Assembly (NCBI RefSeq): GCF_042646065.1
Contig: NZ_JBHRTA010000009.1
Span: 1-64,000, forward strand
Origin: Parapedobacter deserti
Lineage (GTDB): Bacteria > Bacteroidota > Bacteroidia > Sphingobacteriales > Sphingobacteriaceae
DNA: 64,000 nucleotides
Direction of reading: 5' to 3'
This document shows positions 37,626 through 43,942 of this stretch, piece after piece (positions within the stretch are counted from its first letter, which is position 1; the number at the start of each line of letters is the position of its first letter). The notes under the pieces were generated by a model, which was not told where the DNA came from, ran no database searches, and saw nothing but the letters and a program-made list of their open reading frames with translations. The position numbers and the translations under genes are program-made.

Positions 37626-38969
37626 ATGAAGAAAATATCAATCATACTACTATTGGCAATAGTTGTGTTCGCTTCCTGTAGAAAGGAAGGCACAAGTGGC
37701 TATAAAGTGGAACAGGTATATCCGAAACCCGGAATCTTGATGACAGAATTTATGGAGGTTCTCTATGGTGGATCGCTGGGTTATCAGGCGACTTTGACGC
37801 AGAAGCGGGGCAACGGCAAGTTCTATACCATGTTCTTCAAGATGGATAAAGCGGGAAACGTGTGGACCTTGCTGGACCTCGACTTGAATACCGCCCGGCA
37901 GCCCAAACGAGGGACTTATCGGCTCGACACGGTGGCTAACCATGCGGCCATCCATTTTTCAGCAGGCACGTACCTCGATGATGTGATGCACAAAGAGGGA
38001 TTCCGGTGGGTAGGTGCGGACACTAGCTACGCCTTCAGGTACGTAAAGGGTGATACCATTGTCCTCCGTGGTAACCGCAACGGCGACGAACTGAAATTGG
38101 TGCACCTCAACGCTCAGGAAGAATTGAATTTTGAATACGGCGTTTTAGGTAACTCGTACATCTATATGTATAATTTCTTTCTGCAGAAGCCTTTTTTTTC
38201 CTTTGCCGTTCCGGGCCATGGCCCGGTACAGGTGGTGCTGAACCCCGACGCACGGGGGTTGATCTTGTTCTTTGGTGAGAATAACAGAGCCATGGTAGCT
38301 TCATCTGACTATGCGTATGGCGTTAACCGGATCTTGCTGAGGACGCCTATCCGAATAGGCAACCATGTGATCACCGAACTAAGCATAGATACGGAACAGG
38401 AAACTTTCTACATCGCCTCCAACGGTAGCCGATTCGATCTAGAAGGCGCCTCTATGCCTGTGGTGCCTTTGCACCTTTTGCTTGGTACCGGTTATCCTCC
38501 GTATGTTTCCCTACCTTCCCCTTATTTCATAGAGGAACTTCCGGGCTGGTCGGAGGCTTTTCACGAACTCTACTTTAGAGCTACGGAAAGCATGCTTTTC
38601 AGCGAATTTGGTTTCCAGTTGGGTGTGTTCGCTTTTCACATGGACATCGAGCAAAACCGGATGAATTTGGAGGTCTTTTTCGGCAATCAGGGCGGCGTCT
38701 ACAAAGCTGTCTATCCGTATTCCTATAGCAAGACGCCGGATGGGAACTATTCTTTTCAGGTTTTGCCGTTTGATGAGGATAACGTGCTTCACCAGAATGC
38801 GGAGTTCATTCGGGCGTATATGGAGCCACTACTAACTTTAGTCAATACCGATTCGTTCAAAATGCAATTATATGATTATAATGGAAGTGACTTTCTTGCC
38901 CAAATGATCAGTGTAGAGCGACCAGAAATCTACTTTACCGGGTATATGTCAGGCTATCAATTAAACTAA
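37626..38969 (+). CDS. DUF4302-like lipoprotein 2, locus B
   Basis: A 447-residue lipoprotein starting at MKKISIILLLAIVVF with lipobox VVFASC. It shares its plan with the preceding gene: VLYGGSLGYQATLTQK matches the SHGWKAHLF block, and DTIVLRGNRNGDELKLVHLN matches DTIRMKGNLSGSRLELIRAS in the first protein. The pair looks like an old duplication that has diverged. The frame also opens at ATG 37602, which overlaps the previous stop codon; the ATG at 37626 gives a cleaner signal peptide. A terminator follows 18 bases later. Confidence 0.78.
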   Translation: MKKISIILLLAIVVFASCRKEGTSGYKVEQVYPKPGILMTEFMEVLYGGSLGYQATLTQKRGNGKFYTMFFKMDKAGNVWTLLDLDLNTARQPKRGTYRLDTVANHAAIHFSAGTYLDDVMHKEGFRWVGADTSYAFRYVKGDTIVLRGNRNGDELKLVHLNAQEELNFEYGVLGNSYIYMYNFFLQKPFFSFAVPGHGPVQVVLNPDARGLILFFGENNRAMVASSDYAYGVNRILLRTPIRIGNHVITELSIDTEQETFYIASNGSRFDLEGASMPVVPLHLLLGTGYPPYVSLPSPYFIEELPGWSEAFHELYFRATESMLFSEFGFQLGVFAFHMDIEQNRMNLEVFFGNQGGVYKAVYPYSYSKTPDGNYSFQVLPFDEDNVLHQNAEFIRAYMEPLLTLVNTDSFKMQLYDYNGSDFLAQMISVERPEIYFTGYMSGYQLN

Positions 38970-38987
38970 GAACTGGAACCTGGATTG

Positions 38988-39018
38988 AAGCCGCGAAGTC
39001 CTGGGCAGCGCGGCTTTT
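38988..39018. terminator. Rho-independent terminator at the convergent end of locus B and the sigma gene
   Basis: AAGCCGCG (38988-38995) and CGCGGCTT (39009-39016) form a perfect 8-bp GC-rich stem followed by T residues on the plus strand. It ends locus B. It sits just past the stop codon of the minus-strand sigma gene and could also serve that gene, with less T-tract on that side. Confidence 0.75.
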
Positions 39019-39636
39019 CTATGGCCATTCAGATACCTTCAATAATACCGCAATCCACAACAGCGTTGCGGTCTCATCGTAGTTACTGAGGTGCTTTCGG
39101 AAATGCGCCAAAGATGAGCTCATTTGGTTACGCACGGTGTGGACGGAGAGGTTTAGGCGTTCAGCAATTTCGGTGTAAGACAGGCTTTCGTCTCGATTAA
39201 GCAAAAAAATCTTGCGCCGTTGTTCCGGCATTTTACGCAATGTCGCTTCATATAAGGTGGCCAGCTCATGATGACAAAGCAATGCGTCGGCCGGGTGGTC
39301 TGCGCCATCTGCTTCGTCGGGAAGAACATCCAATGATTGTGTGAGAATGCGTGTTTTACGCAGGTGATTAAGCACAGCGTTTTTCGTAGATTGAAACAGG
39401 TAACCCGTCAAATCTTGGTGCTCTTCCAACCGAATAACACTCATTTTCTGCCATAGCCGCATCATGACGTCCATCGCCAGCTCCTTCGACGTCTCTGCAT
39501 CGTTGAGCAATGAATGCCCGAATTTATAGATACGCGAAAAGTAACGGTCAAATAACACGTTAAATACTGGTTCGGCGTTTTCTTCGAAGGCTTGTAATAG
39601 TTGGTAGTCCGAAAAATTATGTAAAGCTTTAACCAT
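39019..39636 (-). CDS. ECF RNA polymerase sigma factor (sigma-70 family)
   Basis: A 205-residue ECF sigma factor with region 2 (PVFNVLFDRYFSRIYKFGHS, KELAMDVMMRLWQKM) and region 4 (LRKMPEQRRKIFLLNRDESL, TEIAERLNLSVHTVRNQMSS), ending in the hydrophobic tail typical of Bacteroidota members. It stands alone, convergent to locus B, with no anti-sigma gene beside it. The FecR at 16844 lacks a sigma gene, so the two are candidate partners; this is inference from proximity. Confidence 0.9.
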   Translation of the reverse strand: MVKALHNFSDYQLLQAFEENAEPVFNVLFDRYFSRIYKFGHSLLNDAETSKELAMDVMMRLWQKMSVIRLEEHQDLTGYLFQSTKNAVLNHLRKTRILTQSLDVLPDEADGADHPADALLCHHELATLYEATLRKMPEQRRKIFLLNRDESLSYTEIAERLNLSVHTVRNQMSSSLAHFRKHLSNYDETATLLWIAVLLKVSEWP

Positions 39637-39666
39637 TGGCTATCCGTTAATCGGTGTGATCGCAGA

Positions 39667-39695
39667 CAAATGTAGCTTTTTGTCTTCTCTTCAAA
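39667..39695 (-). promoter_or_regulatory. Bacteroidota-type promoter of the sigma gene
   Basis: On the minus strand TTTG (39695-39692) and TACATTTG (39674-39667) are separated by 17 bases. They match the -33 TTTG and -7 TAnnTTTG consensus. The -7 element lies about 30 bases before the start codon at 39636. A second TAnnTTTG match (TATCTTTG) overlaps the -33 element. Confidence 0.5.
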
Positions 39696-39899
39696 GATAC
39701 AGATAGTTTTCAAAAATTTAGCGTGTAATTTCTCGTTTTTTTATGGGCCATCGTTCCCCCAGGCAGATGCTATCGTCAGTTTATTAATCCCATATGGGCT
39801 ATGCGTTGGTGGGTCCATGCCGCTGGACCGCGAAGAGGTGGTGTCCTTATGGTACCAACTGATTACGGCCTTGCCGGATAGCCGGTCACAGTCGAAGTA

Positions 39900-40096
39900 A
39901 ATTTGTTCAGCAAGGCCGATAAGAATCCCTTCGGCCCCACGGATGTAACAGAGCCGGTAAGCGTTTTCGTACTGAACCACTTCACCGACCACCTGCACAC
40001 CTTGCTGAGCCTGGATACCATGTCGTCTATGTTGTCCACGGCGAACATGACACGCAGGTAGCCGAGCGCGTTCACGGGCGCTGTGCGGTGATCGGC
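39900..40096 (-). pseudogene. VOC/glyoxalase-family gene remnant, frameshifted and 5'-truncated
   Basis: On the minus strand one frame reads NALGYLRVMFAVDNIDDMVS and a second frame continues QVVGEVVQYENAYRLCYIRG then EGILIGLAEQI. These are consecutive parts of a VOC (glyoxalase-like) protein, so a frameshift lies near 40000. The N-terminal half of the gene is absent; upstream the frame runs straight into the 3' end of the intact VOC gene at 40129. The rest of 39700-39900 has no recognisable gene. Confidence 0.65.
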
Positions 40097-40124
40097 AACG
40101 GCGGGCGGTGGTTCTTTCTCCTTA

Positions 40125-40154
40125 ATTTTCAGGTTCCCTTATTTTCAGGTTCCC
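40125..40154. repeat. Short tandem duplication at the 3' end of the VOC gene
   Basis: The 14-base unit ATTTTCAGGTTCCC occurs at 40125-40138 and 40141-40154 with a 16-base period. It forms the last codons and stop of the VOC gene and lies at the junction with the neighbouring VOC remnant. It is consistent with a slippage or deletion scar. Confidence 0.7.
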
Positions 40155-40515
40155 GCTGCTGTAGGTTAAAGACAGTACCTGCGGGATCGGTGATCCAGTG
40201 CATATTTTCAGGCAGCTTTTCAAGCTCATCGCACGTTTCCGTGCCGTGTGATCTCAAGTATTCGGTAGCCTCATCCACATCCGGCACGGTAAGTTGCAAC
40301 CAGGTCTCCGAATGGGTGTAATTGTCTACACAGTCCAGCCAAACGACATTGTTGCCGAATTTTACCTGGTGCGTCCTGGAAACGGTAGGGTTGGTTATGG
40401 GTTTTTCTTCAACCTCCAGCTTAAGGACGTCCCTGTAGAAAGCAACCGTTTTTTCATACTTGCTTTTGGGTATCTTGATTGCAATGTTAATTCCTGCCTC
40501 AAATTTAATATCCAT
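40129..40515 (-). CDS. VOC family protein (glyoxalase/bleomycin-resistance-like)
   Basis: A 128-residue single-domain VOC protein with paired beta-alpha-beta-beta-beta units: KIPKSKYEKTVAFYRDVLKL, HQVKFGNNVVWLDCVDNYTH, WLQLTVPDVDEATEYLRSHG and HWITDPAGTVFNLQQREPEN. Members bind a metal or small ligand and act as dioxygenases, isomerases or resistance proteins; no specific function can be given. The C-terminal codons lie in a short tandem duplication. Confidence 0.82.
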   Translation of the reverse strand: MDIKFEAGINIAIKIPKSKYEKTVAFYRDVLKLEVEEKPITNPTVSRTHQVKFGNNVVWLDCVDNYTHSETWLQLTVPDVDEATEYLRSHGTETCDELEKLPENMHWITDPAGTVFNLQQREPENKGT

Positions 40516-40530
40516 GGTTTCAATTTTAAT

Positions 40531-40680
40531 TTAAGTTTCCGGTTCATAGCTATGCAATACCGTGCCTTCTCCGGCTGCATCGGGCCCGAATGCGGTAAAC
40601 ATCGTGTAGGTATTGGCGGTCTTCTGGTCAGCGCAAAACCCGTCAACGGAAATGAACTGCTGTAAAATCAGTTTCTTCAT
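40531..40680 (-). pseudogene. RibD/dihydrofolate reductase-like remnant, internally deleted
   Basis: The frame from ATG 40680 encodes 49 residues: MKKLILQQFISVDGFCAD, the typical opening of the dihydrofolate reductase-like (RibD C-terminal) family, then a short linker and a tail GEGTVLHSYEPET resembling the final strand of that family. A full member is about 180 residues, so most of the fold is missing. A TAACTTTG element (40694-40687) sits just before the ATG. The N-terminal match is stronger than the C-terminal one. Confidence 0.55.
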
Positions 40681-40831
40681 CGTGCGCAAAGTTACCCGAC
40701 GGGCCCAGGACATTTGCTGTGTAAAGAGGACAATTGAAGGGGGAAACGCGACAATAATGGTCGACTGGCGGTCGGATTTATATACGTTTAGTAAAATGCG
40801 CACCAATTGTTGGCGTGGAAAACAAAAAAAC

Positions 40832-40862
40832 TTGTGTAGCTAAGTAACTACACTTATATTTG
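40832..40862 (+). promoter_or_regulatory. Promoter of the arsR-type operon
   Basis: TTG (40832-40834) and TATATTTG (40855-40862) are separated by 20 bases and match the Bacteroidota -33/-7 promoter. The start codon is 18 bases downstream of the -7 element. The spacer contains the operator palindrome listed separately. Confidence 0.65.
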
Positions 40863-40875
40863 TAGCCAAATGACT
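40834..40875 (+). promoter_or_regulatory. Probable ArsR-type operator: palindrome plus a degenerate direct repeat
   Basis: GTGTAG (40834-40839) and CTACAC (40848-40853) form an inverted repeat inside the promoter spacer. The block TGTAGCTAAGTAACT (40835-40849) recurs as TGTAGCCAAATGACT (40861-40875), 12 of 15 identical and 26 bases apart. Binding here would block the promoter, which fits autorepression by the first gene of the operon. Confidence 0.55.
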
Positions 40876-40880
40876 TCGTA

Positions 40881-41198
40881 ATGAATTTAAGACGCGACGT
40901 ATTTCAGGCCATTGCAGACCCGACAAGAAGGGCCATTCTTCTTCTTCTCGCTACACAATCAATGACGGCGGGGGCGATTGCTTCCAACTTCGACACGGCA
41001 AGACCTACCGTTTCAAAACATCTTCAGATTCTGACAGCGTGCGAACTGCTAAAACAGGAACAGCAAGGGCGGACGATCTATTATCACCTGAATGCTGCCA
41101 AAATGAAAGAGGTAGCTGACTTCTTAGAACCGTTCAGAAAACTCTGGGACGACAGGTTCAACAAGTTGGAACAGGTAATGAATTCATATAAATCATAA
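40881..41198 (+). CDS. ArsR/SmtB family winged-helix repressor
   Basis: A 105-residue winged-helix regulator with the ArsR core: DVFQAIADPTRRAILLLLAT, then the recognition helix in TARPTVSKHLQILTACELL and the wing EQQGRTIYYHLN. It has no CxC metal-binding motif, so it belongs to the metal-independent group commonly paired with SRPBCC (AHSA1) genes. It heads a four-gene operon and probably represses its own promoter. Confidence 0.92.
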   Translation: MNLRRDVFQAIADPTRRAILLLLATQSMTAGAIASNFDTARPTVSKHLQILTACELLKQEQQGRTIYYHLNAAKMKEVADFLEPFRKLWDDRFNKLEQVMNSYKS

Positions 41199-41208
41199 AA
41201 TTAACAAC

Positions 41209-41676
41209 ATGGAACAGAAAACGAAAATCACTGCCGAAGATGGTAAACAGGAGATTTTGATAACAAGGACCTTTGACTTGCCCATACACCTGCTTTTCAG
41301 GGCTTACACAGCGCCTGAATTGGTGGAGCAATGGATGGGCAACAGGGTGTTAAAAATGGATAACCATGCCCACGGAAGCTACCTGTTTGAAACGACGGAT
41401 GCACAAGGAAATGTGCTGTTTCGCGCCAACGGCTCTATTCATAAGCTGGTTGAAAACAAAAACATTACACGGACCTTTGAAATGGAGAACACAGGGTTTC
41501 CCGTTCAACTCGAATTTTTGGACTTCGAGCCAATTAGTGAAGAGAAAAGCAAGCTAACCATGAAAATCATTTTTAAATCTGTGGCAGACAGGGACAATAT
41601 GCTTAAACTGCCATTTGCAAAAGGCATTAATATGGCTCATAACCAACTTGAAAACATGTTTAGTAAATTGAAATAA
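41209..41676 (+). CDS. SRPBCC (AHSA1/START-like) domain protein
   Basis: A 155-residue protein with the AHSA1 pattern: ITRTFDLPIHLLFRAYTAPE followed by LVEQWMG, then the beta-strand series and a long C-terminal helix. SRPBCC domains form a hydrophobic ligand cavity; the ligand is unknown. It follows the ArsR gene by ten bases, a widespread gene pair. Confidence 0.9.
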   Translation: MEQKTKITAEDGKQEILITRTFDLPIHLLFRAYTAPELVEQWMGNRVLKMDNHAHGSYLFETTDAQGNVLFRANGSIHKLVENKNITRTFEMENTGFPVQLEFLDFEPISEEKSKLTMKIIFKSVADRDNMLKLPFAKGINMAHNQLENMFSKLK

Positions 41677-41680
41677 TAAA

Positions 41681-42064
41681 ATGAAGAAGAGCGCTAAAAT
41701 CACTTATTGGGTGGCTACCATTTGGCTGAGTTTGGGAATGGTATCAACCGGTGTTGTTCAACTCATCCAAATGGAAGAAGAGGTTCAAAAAATGAACGAA
41801 TTGGGTTATCCTTCTTATCTTTTAACCATCCTCGGTGTTTGGAAAATATTAGGTGTCGTGGCTGTCCTTGTTCCTAAACTTCCATTGGTGAAAGAATGGG
41901 CATATGCAGGATTTTTCTTTTTAATGACGGGAGCGATTTTTACACATCTTGTTGCTGGAGGCGAAGCGGTAGAATATTTTGGCACGATCCTGTTGCTTGT
42001 CTTGACTATGGTATCTTGGTATTTCAGGCCCGCTGACCGCAAACTTTCAAATAGCAAGCGATGA
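41681..42064 (+). CDS. DoxX-like family membrane protein
   Basis: A 127-residue protein with four hydrophobic helices and the DoxX-like pattern (YPSYLLTILGVWKILGVVAV, KEWAYAGFFFLMTGAIFTHL). It resides in the inner membrane and its biochemical role is not established. Its stop codon overlaps the next start codon (ATGA), so the two are coupled. Confidence 0.88.
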   Translation: MKKSAKITYWVATIWLSLGMVSTGVVQLIQMEEEVQKMNELGYPSYLLTILGVWKILGVVAVLVPKLPLVKEWAYAGFFFLMTGAIFTHLVAGGEAVEYFGTILLLVLTMVSWYFRPADRKLSNSKR

Positions 42065-42699
42065 AGATAGCGTTTAATCCGCAGGTTGACAAATACCTGA
42101 TTGACGGCTGCATGCGTTGCAAATATGGCGGAACGCCACAGTGCAAAGTCAATAATTGGCGAGCAGAACTGGAACTACTGAGACAAATTGTCCTGGAAAC
42201 GGGTTTGAAAGAAGAGATAAAGTGGGGGGCACCTGTTTACACACACCATGGAAAAAATATCGTTTCAGTCGGAGCACTGAAGGAATCTGCAAATATTGGA
42301 TTTTTTAAGGGTGTATTGTTGACTGACAAACATAAAATCCTTCAACAACAGGGTAACTTACAATCTGACAGAATTGTAAAATTTACCAATGTAACAGCTA
42401 TTGAAAAGCTAAAAGATGTGTTGAAGTCATATGTTTTGGAGGCAATAGCCATAGAAGAAAGTGGGAAGAAAGTTGAGTTTAAGAAAAATCCTGAACCAAT
42501 TCCTGATGAACTTACAGAAGCCTTTGAAGCGGACCCGGCATTTAAGAAAGCGTTTTATTCCCTGACACCCGGACGCCAAAGGGGTTATATTATTCATTTT
42601 TCGCAACCTAAGCAAGCGAAGACAAGAATCGGACGAATTGAAAAATATAAAGCACAAATTTTTGATGGTATAGGACTAAATGATAAATATAGTTGTTGA
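42061..42699 (+). CDS. DUF1801 / YdeI (OmdA-like) family protein
   Basis: A 212-residue protein with an N-terminal DUF1801 segment (LRQIVLETGLKEEIKWGAPV, IGFFKGVLL) and a C-terminal YdeI/OmdA segment (PDELTEAFEADPAFKKAFYS, LTPGRQRGYIIHFSQPKQAK). YdeI relatives have been linked to stress tolerance or bacteriocin protection; the mechanism is unknown. It ends the ArsR operon. Confidence 0.88.
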   Translation: MKIAFNPQVDKYLIDGCMRCKYGGTPQCKVNNWRAELELLRQIVLETGLKEEIKWGAPVYTHHGKNIVSVGALKESANIGFFKGVLLTDKHKILQQQGNLQSDRIVKFTNVTAIEKLKDVLKSYVLEAIAIEESGKKVEFKKNPEPIPDELTEAFEADPAFKKAFYSLTPGRQRGYIIHFSQPKQAKTRIGRIEKYKAQIFDGIGLNDKYSC

Positions 42700-42843
42700 C
42701 CGATGATACACGGACAGTTTCACGCTTGCCATATGCGTTGGCGTTTACAGCTGTGCGAGTAAATCACATCTGCTTCGCTAAACAAAAGTCGTGCTCCGCT
42801 GTTCAGGTTTTACGATGTGACAAAAGGATAAACGACAGAAGCG

Positions 42844-43899
42844 ATGAAAGCAGCACTGAAAACTGAAAATGGCGAATTTGAGATCGGCGAAGCCGGTACG
42901 CCGGAACTGCAAGGTCCTGACTGGGTACTTGCAAAGGTGAAAGTGGCAGGTATTTGCGGAACTGACCTGCGACATTGGAAGAAAGAGGAGCCTGAGCTGG
43001 TACACAAAATCATGGGCCACGAACTGGCCGGCGAGGTGGTCGAAGTGGGCAGTAAGGTGACTCACGTAAAGGTGGGCGACCGTGTGGTCATCGAGACGGT
43101 ACTGGGCGACGACCGCTGCGACTGGTGCCGGGTACAGCAATACAACCTCTGCCCGCATCTTTATGACGTGCGCATGGAAACCGTGTCAAGAGCTTTTGCC
43201 GAATACGTAGCCGGACCAGCCAAGAAATTTTATAGATTGCCTGATCATGTCAGCTATGAAGAAGCTACGTTGCTGGATACCTTTTCGGTCAGCCTACACG
43301 CCATTCAGCTGAGCGGCCTGAAGCTTAACGACAAAGTGGCTGTGATCGGAGCAGGCCCCATAGGGCTGGCGCAACTGCAGCTGGCAAAAGCAAGTGGTGC
43401 AGATGTGGTGGTGATGGACGTCATCGACTCCACCTTAACGATGGCCATGGAGCTCGGAGCCGATATGGTGGTCAACTGCAGCAGCGGCGACCCTCATCAG
43501 ATGGTCCGGGAGTTTACGCAAGGGCGAGGTGCCGATGTCGTGTTCGAGTGCGCCGGCGGACCGGCGATACCGGACACGCTACCGCTCGCCACAGCCATAT
43601 CGAGGATCGGTGGCAAAGTGGTGGTTGTCGGCGGTTTTGATAAGGGAAAAACCAGTATCGCCCTTGAATGGCAACGCGTACAAATGGGCGAAATCCAGAT
43701 CATCCCCAGCGCGAGCTATTCGTTTTGGGGAATCTATCCGGAGATGCAGATATGCCTGGACCTGCTTGCCAAAGGAAAGATCAATGCAAAGAAAATGATT
43801 ACCCATAGTTTCCGGCTGGATGAAATCAACCGGGCTTTTGAAACAGCACGAGACAAGGCGCACACCGATGCGGTGTTCGTAGCGCTGACACTGGAATAG
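42844..43899 (+). CDS. Zinc-dependent alcohol dehydrogenase (medium-chain, sorbitol/threonine dehydrogenase-like)
   Basis: A 351-residue medium-chain dehydrogenase. Catalytic zinc ligands Cys38 (GICGTDLRHW) and His59/Glu60 (IMGHELAGEVVEVG) are present, and the NAD-binding Rossmann motif is VAVIGAGPIGLAQLQLA. In the structural-zinc lobe only three cysteines remain (Cys92, Cys95, Cys103), with Asp89 at the usual first cysteine. It should oxidise a polyol or related alcohol with NAD; the substrate is not determined. It is a single gene with a 144-base gap upstream, convergent with locus C, and need not belong to it. Confidence 0.85.
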   Translation: MKAALKTENGEFEIGEAGTPELQGPDWVLAKVKVAGICGTDLRHWKKEEPELVHKIMGHELAGEVVEVGSKVTHVKVGDRVVIETVLGDDRCDWCRVQQYNLCPHLYDVRMETVSRAFAEYVAGPAKKFYRLPDHVSYEEATLLDTFSVSLHAIQLSGLKLNDKVAVIGAGPIGLAQLQLAKASGADVVVMDVIDSTLTMAMELGADMVVNCSSGDPHQMVREFTQGRGADVVFECAGGPAIPDTLPLATAISRIGGKVVVVGGFDKGKTSIALEWQRVQMGEIQIIPSASYSFWGIYPEMQICLDLLAKGKINAKKMITHSFRLDEINRAFETARDKAHTDAVFVALTLE

Positions 43900-43942
43900 C
43901 TGTTTGGCGGCGCGATTAAGCCAGCAACAAAACGAAATAAGG

